Assembly: GCA_949825065.1 (NCBI GenBank)
Contig: OX463856.1
Coordinates: 18,782,632-18,846,631, forward strand
DNA length: 64,000 bases
Reading direction: 5' to 3'
From: Odontocerum albicorne
Taxonomy: Eukaryota; Arthropoda; Insecta; Trichoptera; Odontoceridae
Shown here one piece after another: positions 54,110 through 64,000 of this stretch. Made by a program: the position numbers and the translations under genes. The notes beneath the pieces were generated by a model. The model did no database searches. It saw only the letters and a list, made by a program, of their open reading frames with translations, and had not been told where the DNA came from. Each line of letters begins with the position of its first letter. The first letter of the stretch is position 1.

Positions 54110-54320
54110 ATAAATTCAGAGAAATCGACAGAGTCTTAAAAGGAGGTGTTATCTTTGCCTACCCCAACAAAGAAACGGTGTGATGGGATGTTTGCATATG
54201 TATGTGTATGGACAAGCTGAGAACTTTGTGGGTGGATAGAAAGACGAGAAGATCTGTCCTCTCTGCCTATTACAAAAGAGACGCGGCGTGATGGGATATG
54301 TACATGTATTAGTGATCATT
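54110..54320 (+). mobile_element. Two short LINE family L tails
   Basis: TATCTTTGCCTACCCCAACA...GGTGTGATGGGATGTTTG and GATCTGTCCTCTCTGCCTAT...GCGGCGTGATGGGATATG. A third scrap (CTCTCCTCTCTGTCTACTAC) is at 55174-55215. Confidence 0.65.
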
Positions 54321-54602
54321 TTCCTTGTACGCACAAGCTGTATCATTGTGTTTACACGGTCTTCTCAACAAAACTTCACTTCGGCATCTTCAAATGAAAA
54401 TCGATAGTTTTATTAAAGAAAACACAAACAAAACCGCACAAGAAGTGGGCAAACAAGAACCTAGATGGAGGCCGACGCGGCTCTCGACTCTCGGCAGGGG
54501 AAAGAATAAATCTTGAGTCAACACGAGTGCTGGTGTGAGAAATGCTTGAAATATTATATCATCGGTTCCCAACATATTTAAATCGCGTAAATTTTTTCAC
54601 CA

Positions 54603-54802
54603 NNNNNNNNNNNNNNNNNNNNNNNNNNNNNNNNNNNNNNNNNNNNNNNNNNNNNNNNNNNNNNNNNNNNNNNNNNNNNNNNNNNNNNNNNNNNNNNNNN
54701 NNNNNNNNNNNNNNNNNNNNNNNNNNNNNNNNNNNNNNNNNNNNNNNNNNNNNNNNNNNNNNNNNNNNNNNNNNNNNNNNNNNNNNNNNNNNNNNNNNNN
54801 NN
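54603..54802. other. Assembly gap of 200 N, edges carry the same 18 bases
   Basis: GCGTAAATTTTTTCACCA precedes the gap (54585-54602) and follows it (54803-54820). See findings. Confidence 0.97.
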
Positions 54803-54886
54803 GCGTAAATTTTTTCACCAAGATAATACAATTTTAGAATCCTGACAATTTTATATACATAACATACGAGTATCTATACCGTTTTC

Positions 54887-55222
54887 TTGTCGGAGTTAAA
54901 TTTAGTTCAGTTCGATCCCACTTATGGGGAAAATGGGAATGGGGAAAAAATAAGTCCCCATCCAGCACGATCTACACTAGAAGGTCGAAATCTTCATTTT
55001 TTTATAAGCGCGATACCACATAGTGACGAAGAAAGAACTGCTCAAAAGGACTCGGTTTCCGATAGTGACACACTCGAGTGTAAAAAGAATAGTAATGACG
55101 ATGGACTTATGGTTCGACATCACGGGAAAAGGAAAATGATTCGCAGCACAGAACAAGACTTTGAGTTCAAACAGCTCTCTCCTCTCTGTCTACTACTACA
55201 AAGAAATGGCGTCAAAGGGTAG
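54887..55222 (+). other. 111-codon ORF of unknown origin
   Basis: Polar translation (EERTAQKDSVSDSDTLECKK). Its end runs into a LINE L tail scrap, so the ORF as a whole is not a host gene. Splice or transcript evidence is absent. Confidence 0.2.
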
Positions 55223-55944
55223 TTTTGTTCACGTGCGCCGAGTACGTGCTTGATTTTGTCTCTTCACGTGCGATAGTGTTACCAAAATGTGCAATGACGA
55301 ACGCGATTTTTGTGCCTACTCCAGCTGTTCTAAACCTAAAGGCTTTTACTGGGCTGAAATCATTATGTATACCCGAATTACCAATTCCGATATGTTAAAG
55401 GGTACCATACGAAAGAAAAAAATAATAAAACTGGTAATTAATGTCAAGAATAAAACGTTTTTTCCTAATTTTTGTAGGTTTTGAACCACTGAATTCTAAT
55501 ATCAGAAGTAAATCAAACGAATGTACTCGTATGTACATATTTAGTTTTAGTGACAGCAAAAATTCGTATTCACACAAATTTGTGGTACTTAACAATAGCA
55601 AATAAATTGTATTTTTTAATAAATTTTGTTATTCTTTTTTCTCATACAGGCAGGTTAAACAAATGTTGCATAGAAACGAATTAGGACTCAAGAATAATTT
55701 TATTGTTGAACTCTTTAATTTATCAGCGGAACCATCGAGTTCTGTGGAACACAAATTGGGAACCCCTGTATTATATGAACAGTCTCGCAGGACGACTCGT
55801 GTTGATCTTCGATTTATCTTTTACGTCGTCGGATGTAGGAGCGAAACTAAGATAAAATAAAGAAAACTGGTGAGAAGGAATTACATTTTAGGAATCGTAA
55901 AAAATAGTCGATAAAAATTAATAAAAACTTTTATTACAAAATGA

Positions 55945-56165
55945 CATCTGTGATCTAGTTGGAAAGACGTCTGTTATCTAGTCCGGTGAATATGGGTTCA
56001 ATTCCTGATGGAACTCAAATTTATTTACAAAAGATTCCAGGCTGGTTCTCATTTAAGATCTCTAACAGATTTTTGATTGATTGGAAGATATTGTCACACA
56101 GGCCCGCCAGATCGTACAAGTATTGTACATGAAAGTTTAATAATATTCAATACAATACGCACACA
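55945..56165 (+). mobile_element. tRNA-derived SINE, type A (nearly full length)
   Basis: ACATCTGTGATCTAGTTGGA, AAGACGTCTGTTATCTAGTC, ATGGGTTCAATTCCTGATGG, GATTGGAAGATATTGTCACA, CAGGCCCGCCAGATCGTACA. Confidence 0.8.
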
Positions 56166-56369
56166 AAAAGTACGTATATTTTTACGATACGGATCCCTCG
56201 TCATCGATGAAATTTTTATTCGTCTTGTGAATGGAAGATGCCTGTGCGTGTATTGGTTTATAGTGTGCAAGCTATTGCACCCCAACAAGCATATCATCTT
56301 GACAGATAAAGTTCAAATTTCCGATGGCAAGGAGATTAGTCCCTAGACAATCGACAGGAATAAACGGCT

Positions 56370-56590
56370 TCACACTTTTGTTAGGCAGTCTTTATACAAC
56401 GCTTTTTTACGTTGCTTGTGTGATAAACCTTTTTGATAAACAGCATATAAACTACAGAAAATTATAAAATCAGGTGTAAAACGGGCAAAGAGTAAAATCA
56501 GCTTAAAAGTAAATCCGCATTGAATTGAACCTGGGATGCTAAGTTTGAACGTTTACCGTTCGACCTCAGCCGTCGACCTATATTTGGTGA
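56370..56590 (-). mobile_element. tRNA-derived SINE, type B, reverse orientation
   Basis: Reverse strand: GAGGTCGAACGGTAAACGTT, GCATCCCAGGTTCAATTCAA, GATTTTACTCTTTGCCCGTT, CTGTAGTTTATATGCTGTTT. Confidence 0.75.
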
Positions 56591-56599
56591 TGTACTCGT

Positions 56600-57320
56600 A
56601 ATACAGTGATAGAGTTTGTGCCTTTGTTTGTATCAGCAAAACTAATTTAAATGATTTTTAGTCCTCAGGACTTCTGAAGTGTTGTTAATTGTAACATTGC
56701 AATATACTTGTAAGATCAACAGTTTAAGCAGCAAACAATACTATGAAGCAAGTTGGAGAAAATGTGCATCCGCAGCACTTTAATTGATATATATCTGGTA
56801 ATAATACAAGATATACATCAAAATAATGTTGTTAAAATATTGCATTAAACTAAGTCTTCTGAATTTATACACAATTACCATATTTTTTCTATTTGTTGTT
56901 TTTTTTTAATTTAATAGACTTGCACTTACCTCAAAGATCAATGTACATTACTAAGTTTCGAAAACTGTATACTACGAAAGATACGAGTACTTAACCCAAA
57001 ATAGACTGCAGATGCGTTATTGTCAAACTCTCAGCAGATTTCAATTGATACGGTCAATAAAGAACATTATGCAAGTCTAACAATCAGGAAGCAGGCCACT
57101 TGGCAGATCAACACTGAGGCTTTCAGATACCGTGCAGCAGGATCTTAAGATACTGGGAGTGGAAGAACACTGGGAGAAGACAGTGATCGATCAGCTTGGA
57201 GAAAAAAAGTCTGCGAGGTAAAAACTGTACACTAGGTGAACGTGTATGTTTATCTGATGTAAATAAGACTTAGCGATGAAGATTGATAACACCTGGAGAA
57301 TTGCGTGTACTTAAAGTGTA
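56600..57320. other. AT-rich DNA, possible RTE scrap at 57040-57230
   Basis: GCCACTTGGCAGATCAACAC, TTTCAGATACCGTGCAGCAG, GGAGAAGACAGTGATCGATC read as a possible non-LTR C-terminal piece, too decayed to assign. Nothing else recognised. Confidence 0.35.
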
Positions 57321-57325
57321 CATAA

Positions 57326-57347
57326 GGGGGGGGGGGGGGGGGGGGGG
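57326..57347 (+). repeat. Homopolymer run of 22 G
   Basis: Uninterrupted G22 between CATAA and CAATC, directly before a LINE L fragment. Length is uncertain in any assembly. Confidence 0.9.
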
Positions 57348-57351
57348 CAAT

Positions 57352-57712
57352 CTATAAAATAATACGGAATTAAGTTATTAGGGACGTATGTGAACTTAAG
57401 GCTGATGTGTTGAGTAAGATGAAAAAGATGGTTTGGACACGTGTAACGAATGAATGAAGATAGACTAACAAAACAAATATACAGTGCAAATTTGAGTGGA
57501 ATGTATGGTAGAGGATGACCAACGAAGGTGTGGTTGGATTAAGTGAATGATACTTTTAAAGAAGAAAAATTAGAATTAAGAGACATCATGGAGCTGTATT
57601 TGAAGGTGCATGGATGTGTAAAAGGCGAAATATGTGTGTTGAAATTTGAAAGTCTAGCGCTTTGTCCTCTTTGATTATTCTGGTAGGGAAACGGTGTAAT
57701 GGTTTGTATGAA
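57352..57712 (+). mobile_element. LINE family L 3' fragment
   Basis: GGACGTATGTGAACTTAAGG, AAAGATGGTTTGGACACGTG, GTGTGGTTGGATTAAGTGAA, AAAAGGCGAAATATGTGTGT, GTCCTCTTTGATTATTCTGG. Confidence 0.8.
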
Positions 57713-57745
57713 ACTGTTTGAGTAGATATTTTGTCATGAAATATA

Positions 57746-57825
57746 TTTGATAAGTAATTTATTTGTTGTTATTTTTGTCAATTAATTTGATAAGTGATTT
57801 ATTTGTTGTTATTGTTGTCAATTAA
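57746..57825 (+). repeat. 40-bp tandem duplication
   Basis: TTTGATAAGTAATTTATTTG begins at 57746 and, with one change, at 57786; 40-base unit. Confidence 0.85.
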
Positions 57826-57829
57826 TTAA

Positions 57830-57925
57830 ACAAGACTGGAATACTTTTATTAATATTCTTGTAATCGAACCCGAATCTCCCGGGTGGAAGACAAGCGTCT
57901 TTCCAACTTGCGCTCGAATAAAATA
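57830..57925 (-). mobile_element. tRNA-derived SINE head, type A, reverse orientation
   Basis: Reverse strand: CGAGCGCAAGTTGGAAAGAC, GCTTGTCTTCCACCCGGGAG, ATTCGGGTTCGATTACAAGA. Confidence 0.7.
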
Positions 57926-57929
57926 GAGT

Positions 57930-59560
57930 TCACACAACAACAATTCATAATGACCAAACTTTTTCAAAATACTAAAACCTCTGAAGACAAAACTGAGACA
58001 ACTAAAATTAATAGATAATTAATTATAAAAAAACAAATTAATTCCTTAATTTGTTAACGAAATATAAAAGATATTTATTTTTGTAAGAACTGGTAGCTCA
58101 TAATTTAAACGAAAGAATTTTTATTTTTGTTGAGGCATTATATTAAATAACAATAATTTGTGAATCTTGTAACACGATACTAAATTTAAACCCATTCCCA
58201 GTTTTATGGGAGGGGCAATAAATACCTTTACTACGCTACTGTTTATTTTTTATATTTTATAACACGTTATCCCATTTCAATCACTGGCTCTGAGTTAAGG
58301 AAAAAAATTAAAATTATTTTTCAAGTTATTTTGATCCCTTTGTAGATAATTTTAACGCCTGTTGTGGAATAATATTTTATTGGTGCTTAGTACGTTTTGA
58401 AAATCAAAAATAAATTTATGGGTAGGTAAAAATACCCTTTGTGTGATTAAGCCGTCACCCTTAACCCATAAGCTACTTGTTTTTTTTTCTTGGTTTTTTA
58501 TAAACAATTTCATTTGTGATTTAATATAGTTAGTTTTTTTGAGTATTTTGTAGTTGTAAAAAATATATAAATAACATTAATTCAACTTTTATAATTTTAA
58601 TAGGAGGTTTTTGTTTTCATTTTCTTCCTATTATTTTTATTAAATGTGTATACATAGATAAGACATATTTTCGAGAAATTATTTATCAATTTTGAAAGTA
58701 AAATTTAAAAGTTACAATACATTTAAGAAAATCCATTAAAGGACTTTTTTAAACAACAAAGTTAATTACCAACAATCATGATGACACAAAGTAATATAAA
58801 ATAATGGACCTTTATAAAAATAAAATTCTTATTTCTTAAACAAATAGGAAATTAATTTGATATAACCGCATATTAAAGGCGCTTTAAATAAAAATATCTA
58901 CTGGAGAACCAGAAAAGAAAGGTAGAAATGAATTTTTATTGGCTTAATTTGAAAAATACATTAACACGTACACGTCACTCGACAAATTGCACGCGAAACA
59001 TTGTAAATACCTAGAACTCAAAATTGTAAAGGTGGAAGATCATTTGAAGTTATAAACCTAGATTATTTAGCTTTATATTTATTAAATCTAAACAATTGAT
59101 TAAACTTTACATAAAAAAATTGAAATATTTTAAATCGATGACAGTGCACGGGTTAACGTGTAAAATAACAGGTTTGTTTGTATTGGAATCGTTTGTGACG
59201 ACTTGAAATATGATAGAAAATTTTAATTTTGAAAATGATATAAAGATTGTAAAAATATAAACGGCCGGTATAAATTATTCGGTAGCAAACCGGTCGGACG
59301 GAGAAAATAAAATTTCCTATTGTTATTTGGAAATTTCTTTAATCCCAAAATATATGTTCTAGCGATTGACATACAGCAATATATGATATACGTCACAATG
59401 GAAGCGGACGGTCTGTGAACTTAATATATCAAGTGAATGTACACTTTCACTAAAGTAATTAGAGAATGTGCACAACAGTATTACCTGTCTTCATTATTAA
59501 AATATCTAGGTGTTTAATAAAACAAATTACAATATCTAGGTGTCAATTTGTTTAGTTACA
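57930..59560. other. Very AT-rich DNA, nothing recognised
   Basis: No repeat family, head or coding signal recognised across this stretch. Confidence 0.5.
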
Positions 59561-59564
59561 ATGA

Positions 59565-59720
59565 TATCTACTAGTATTGTATTATATTGCACTTTCGTTG
59601 CAACTTGACGGATTTATTGCTATGTTACAATATCTAAAAACGAACCAGAAATATGTTAAAGAGGCTTGAAGTGAAACGCAGGCTGTTTCTGTTCTGTTTT
59701 TTCTTCTATTGCATAACAAT
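59565..59720 (-). repeat. SINE type A body fragment, reverse orientation
   Basis: ATTGCACTTTCGTTGCAACT, TGACGGATTTATTGCTATGT, ACGAACCAGAAATATGTTAA, AGAGGCTTGAAGTGAAACGC. Confidence 0.6.
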
Positions 59721-59724
59721 ATTT

Positions 59725-60860
59725 ATAAGTTTATATAGATTTTTAATTGCTTTTCTTGTATTTTTTCAATAAGATTATTTAAATTTTTAAATAAATAAAT
59801 TTCTGTACTGTATGATTAAGTCTATAAAAATTTCTTCGATATGAACCCATAAAACGTTCTACCGTATTTTCTTAAACAGTTAGAATGTTGATTGAATCCT
59901 TTTTACATCCAGGTGTAATATAAGCATATACTCGCACCTTCATTTAAGCTTATACAAACTTACCTTCATTTTTATTTTAGATTTTTGGCTATTTGGATAG
60001 ATTAGGAAAAAAGAATACTGATTACTTTCTAGTACTCGTAGGAGTGATATATGAAGATTCATTTGATAACCCGAACCCGCGGTTTGTTTAAGCAACTCAT
60101 TTCACTTATTAACAGAGAATCTGCATTATCTAAACGACTTGAATTAATATTCAAAAAGTTTTACGACTATTTCGTCGTGGAAAGATCAGACTATATTATC
60201 TCAATTTTGAACAAACAGTGAGGCTTGAGTAATCAAAATCAAACTACAATAGAAAAACTCAAACATATATTTTCATACCTGTCTAACGCAACAACGCTTA
60301 CATAGAACAAGAATAATTGGATTTATCGAGGTTTTTAATGGATATATCTTAAAATTGAACAAGCACATAGGCTCACTTACGGCACGAGATGCAAGTTGTT
60401 TTACGAAATTGTTGCAGGGCTACTTAACTCCAGAGGCCAAGTATTTTTCTTGCCAAGAGTTATCAGATGTGCACTATTTTCATTAACATTTAAGAGAGAA
60501 TCGAAAATTACTCAGAAATCCTTTCATCTTCATTTTCATTTTATTTCCTTCCTTATCCTTGAATGAATTCCTTTCCTCTACGTGTACTATTTTTATTTCG
60601 AGATTGGTTATTGATTTGTTTTTTTACTTGAATTTGAACGAATATTTCTTTTGTAAAATATGTAATTCATTACAGTTAAAGATATCTAATATAAGCTGGT
60701 GAGTTAGAAGATATTGCTATTTAGCAATAAGACAAAATGATGAAATAAAACAATAAAAATACACAAGTTATAAAAAATTAACAGCTCGACAAATCAATAC
60801 GAAACATTTGCGGTAATACTCGAGTTACGAAAAATCGTCTTCAAAACCATTTTACATGCT
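59725..60860. other. AT-rich DNA, nothing recognised
   Basis: A SINE type A body scrap is possible at 60695-60745. Nothing else recognised. Confidence 0.45.
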
Positions 60861-60866
60861 TAAAAG

Positions 60867-61274
60867 CAGGACTTGCCAACCCACGGACAGCGGCGCACTT
60901 GTGTGTGGTCCGCGGTCCTATATGACGAATTAGATTTTTTTTTGTTACCATACAAATACATTTACGAATTAATTAAAATTATTTATATCACCATACAAAT
61001 ACATTTTGTTGTTGGTTCAATACATGTTTTCTCTTCATATCTAGTAGTAATGTTTTTTTTCTTCAGATTTACACCGATTGAACATTTTCTGTGTACCTCT
61101 GTATCCAAATTTACAAGAAAAAAATTGTAAGTACGAATTTCGTTCTAAAGCCAGATATCGAAACAAATATTGGAACAAAATTTGCAATTATTCTTATTTA
61201 TGTGCGGCCCTTGGAAAATTTTAGGTCATCAAATGCGGCCCGGGCCGTTGGGCAATTTGGGTTGGTCAGGCCTG
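60867..61274. mobile_element. hAT-like non-autonomous element, about 408 bp
   Basis: Left end CAGGACTTGCCAACCCACGG; right end reversed CAGGCCTGACCAACCCAAAT. The flanks GCTTAAAAG and GTTTAAAAG agree at 8 of 9. The CGGCCCGGGCCGTTGGG block near the right end belongs to the same hAT group as the element at 9641. Confidence 0.75.
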
Positions 61275-61299
61275 GTTTAAAAGACAATTTATACGAGTC

Positions 61300-62655
61300 T
61301 ATCAAGTGTCCATACTGATTACCTATTCATATTGATTCCCCATCCATAATGATTCTTCATTTCTTCATACGTTGCCTTAAAAAAACTTTCTAACGGAGTT
61401 CCAAAAAAAGAAGGTTTATTTGTTTTCATTTTTGTACACAAATAAAAATTATGCCGCTTATTCTGAGATGATATACAATAGTTTGCACTTAGCACCACCG
61501 TATCCATTTATCTGGTCATACACGCTCGAACTTGATTAGGACGAAAACTTTTGGACTTTTCTACGTAGCGTCATGTAAAACCGGCAAAATATAGAGGACA
61601 ACCAATGCCCAGTTAAGTTACTGAAACTGAGATGATATAGTTTGCGCCTCGCACGATGATACTGTCGTAACTCTTCTTCCAATAACAGTACAGTATAATT
61701 TGCGCTTTGATCGTGCGCCGCCTTTTTTCTTGATATCATAAAACAATATATTATTCTTACCCGTATATGGACAATATCTTATACAGGCACAGATACGTGA
61801 CCTCACACGTTCTGCCTGGCTTATTCAGTTTTTTTATTATAATGTAATATTATTTTCGTAATAAAAATGAAATCAAACATGTTCGTATTGCATTCAAATT
61901 CATTAGCATTGCTTTGGAAACTCTATATTGCCAATAGAAATCAGATGCCTGAAACAGGACTGGAGTTAGTGTTTTTAGTGCCCTGCTTTAATATTATATT
62001 TCACACTTTTTAACCGGGTTTAATATTTATATAGGCGTGTTTCGTGTGTCTCTCAGCTCTTTCAAGAAAAGTGTCTTATATTTAGCGTAATACTTGAAAT
62101 ATTTTAAATTTTTACACGATTTAACATGTTATATTTTGTAATGTTTTAGTGTTTCATATATCATATATATTTTTCTATTGTTCTTATCAAGTAAGTGTTC
62201 AAATTTTGAATTGTTTAATACATGTTTTTTGATACTTGTTATGTTTGGTCCTTGAACGAATTAGGGAAACCTGTCATGTGCAAAGGATCTGAAAATTGAA
62301 TTAATAAATGGAGTTAAATATTCCATAAAATAATAATTCCTTAATATACCGGCTATGCTATGCGTTTTATGTAGATTTCGATAGAAATACTACATTTTGC
62401 GGAGGGTTTCATGTCGCAAATTTCTGAAAAAATTCATGCATTTTCTTCAATCATTCTTAGGAGACACCGAAACTACCCCCTATTTATTAGTTTATCGAAA
62501 TGTTTATTTATTACTTAAGTGTATATAATGATGCGATTATTTCGTGAAAAATGGTCGAGTACTAACAGGGTGTAATTAAATAGGAAATATATTTTTCTTT
62601 CCCAGAGATGAAATCTATCTAATTCTTGCGGTCATTGCTGAAAAAGCTTTTTTTA
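61300..62655. other. AT-rich DNA, nothing recognised
   Basis: Four small ORFs (62-75 codons) have no family resemblance. TTGCGCTTTGATCGTGCGCC and CTAAGTTAC-type words near 61600-61730 may be an old repeat. Confidence 0.4.
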
Positions 62656-62659
62656 TTTG

Positions 62660-62850
62660 TGACAACCTTCGTGGCCTAGTTTGTAAGACACCTTCTTCCA
62701 ACTCAGGATGTTTTGCGTTCGATAAAAAATATTCGGTAGTGATTAAGGCCTCTTTGATATCTAGTTAATTGGAATTGATTATAACATAGCTATATACCGC
62801 CCAGGTTGTTCTATACGCATCACAAGTGTAATATAATAGACATAAATAGT
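62660..62850 (+). mobile_element. tRNA-derived SINE, type A
   Basis: CAACCTTCGTGGCCTAGTTT, GTAAGACACCTTCTTCCAAC, TTTTGCGTTCGATAAAAAAT, AAGGCCTCTTTGATATCTAG, CCGCCCAGGTTGTTCTATAC. Confidence 0.8.
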
Positions 62851-62899
62851 TCTATATGAATTAATTATTTTTTTCCAATTCAGAGTACAATTTTATAAA

Positions 62900-62965
62900 G
62901 CGCAGTTTAGAGAGCAAACTCTCCTTAAGGGTGCTCTAGCTCGGGACTCGAACCCACTATTATTA
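62900..62965 (-). repeat. tRNA-like 60-bp repeat (family T), best copy
   Basis: Reverse strand: AATAGTGGGTTCGAGTCCCG, AGCTAGAGCACCCTTAAGGA, GAGTTTGCTCTCTAAACTGC. Confidence 0.7.
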
Positions 62966-63029
62966 AACAAATAACATCTGGTAGATTTAGCGTCCCCCGA
63001 GCGAATAATGTATAACACTTCCTTTTGTA

Positions 63030-63235
63030 TACAGTACAACCGTGTGGGATAATTGTCAGATGGCAATTTCTTCTAATCAACCTAATTCTAATTCTTCTAA
63101 TAAATCAAGGATGTTTATGAGGCATTAAACGAAAATCAGATTGAAAACCCTTTTTTTTAAATCTGGGATCCAGCGATATGAACCTGTAACTTCCGGGTCG
63201 CAAGACAGGTCTTACCAACTAGGTCACGGAGGCCG
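63030..63235 (-). mobile_element. tRNA-derived SINE, type A, reverse orientation
   Basis: Reverse strand: GGCCTCCGTGACCTAGTTGG, TAAGACCTGTCTTGCGACCC, GAAGTTACAGGTTCATATCG, GTTTTCAATCTGATTTTCGT, and a GTTGTACTGTATACAA end. Confidence 0.8.
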
Positions 63236-63429
63236 AAATCATCTTAGCTATTCACCCTACTTAATTACATAACGTTTAAGTTAACATACATTCTCAATTG
63301 TTTGAAGTCTTATTCTGTCACCCGTCCTTCTCCTTATTTACTCTTCTCGTGTATTTTCAATACTTTTTTAAGTTTATGTTTTAGTAACTCTCTCCAAGAA
63401 AATAACTCCAGGGGCGGCTTTACGAAGTA

Positions 63430-64000
63430 AATATCAGTATAAGAGGGATTATACAATCCATATTGGCAGCGTATATGTTTTTGATCCAGCCATTTTTTCC
63501 CCTTGAGGCTTTTTTCTGGTTGATTGTAAGAAATTGCTAGATTGATAATGAACGTGTTGATTTCTTGGCAAAGGACGCATGTTCTGCCAGTTGTGCCCTA
63601 TGTGATTTTTCACACCCAGTAACTGATCTTTCAAATAAAAATAAACAGGATGCTTGCCACCAATGGGCGTTGGATTGGAATATGACTGGGGCACATAAGG
63701 GCTCTAGATATAAATCAATCCAACAAACTTTCCCTTTAAAGTCATGGTTTAATATAATAAGAATGAATAAGATAGAAGTTTCTGTCAAGTGTTTTTTTGC
63801 GGACGGGTAACTGTGTATTGGCTAGTCACCTTTACAGAATGTGTATTGTAGAGAATCCCGGCTGCGAGTGTGGTCTGGATGATAACACTATATACCATGT
63901 ATTTTTCGATTGTCCTTCGCGAGACAGATTTGATTTACTAAAGGCTGTATCTTTGTCGTGTCCAATGAACGTTGCGTTTCTTTTTCTTCGAGGAACTTTT
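63430..64000 (+). pseudogene. Non-LTR retrotransposon with RNase H end and C-terminal zinc knuckle (runs off the edge)
   Basis: DNERVDFLAKDACSASCALC is the end of an RNase H domain (N.RVD.LAK). Then VTDLSNKNKQDACHQWALDW, PLKSWFNIIRMNKIEVSVKC, a stop, and LYRMCIVENPGCECGLDDNT with HVFFDCPSRDRFDLLKAVSL. This is the layout of I/R1/Jockey-type ORF2 C-termini. Stops and a frameshift mark it as dead. A second, shorter copy is at 53130. Confidence 0.82.

Larger units (their letters stand above)
29719..64000 (-). other. Region upstream of the LIM1 exon: intron and possibly 5' exon/promoter DNA of Islet/tailup
   Basis: No further exon was recognised. The N-terminal exon of Islet genes is short and poorly conserved, so it could be present and missed. 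Everything recognisable here is transposon-derived or tandem repeat, apart from a few GC-richer segments listed as candidates. Confidence 0.6.

Noticed and set aside
1..64000. Endogenous viral or LTR-retrotransposon sequence
   Set aside because: No gag, integrase, aspartic protease or envelope-like text and no paired LTRs with TG..CA ends were recognised. All reverse-transcriptase text is of non-LTR or Penelope type.

Overview
The window is AT-rich nuclear DNA from an insect. It holds three internal coding exons of one gene on the minus strand; the rest is intron-scale DNA full of decayed transposable elements. The exons encode both LIM domains of an Islet-type LIM-homeodomain transcription factor (Drosophila tailup, vertebrate ISL1). 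In transcription order they are LIM1 at 29718-29529, the first part of LIM2 at 16131-16001, and the end of LIM2 plus the linker at 10708-10529. Splice sites and codon phases join exactly. The homeodomain exon should lie to the left of the window. The 5' exon(s) are either to the right of 29718 and unrecognised, or outside the window. The many LINE tails resembling 'CTGCCTACCCCGACAGGG...GGCGTGATGGTATGTATGT' and the tRNA-like SINEs look lepidopteran to me; that order-level call is an inference.

Left intron (1-10528): LINE 3' tails with a nested SINE and a 53-bp repeat, a large inverted repeat (5050-5240), and an hAT-like element with a near-perfect 8-bp target duplication (9641-10248). The 5.3-kb intron (10709-16000) is almost wholly repeats: a 21-bp minisatellite, a 391-bp hAT MITE with a perfect 8-bp target duplication, a SINE cut by a 5'-truncated RTE retrotransposon, a 107-bp tandem array starting at the RTE tail, and two tRNA-SINEs in tandem.

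The 13.4-kb intron (16132-29528) holds several SINE types, a Penelope-like GIY-YIG remnant, a 32-bp minisatellite split by a short retrotransposon insertion with an 11-bp target duplication, a BovB-like RTE remnant, and other LINE pieces. The right part (29719-64000) has more retrotransposon remnants, a 1.6-kb hAT copy with a perfect 8-bp target duplication, a 451-bp Tc1/mariner copy with clear inverted repeats, a 239-bp MITE inside a LINE, minisatellites of 49 and 28 bp (the latter with a 140-bp higher-order repeat), a 22-G run, and a 200-N gap whose two edges carry the same 18 bases. An RNase H-bearing non-LTR element runs off the right end.

The only host gene supported is the Islet gene. 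No operon, CRISPR or virus was seen. The least explained signal is the octamer TACGAGTA/TACTCGTA, found 28 times by eye and spread over the introns, about ten times chance. Element boundaries not set by target duplications or terminal repeats are approximate, because all comparisons were made by eye.
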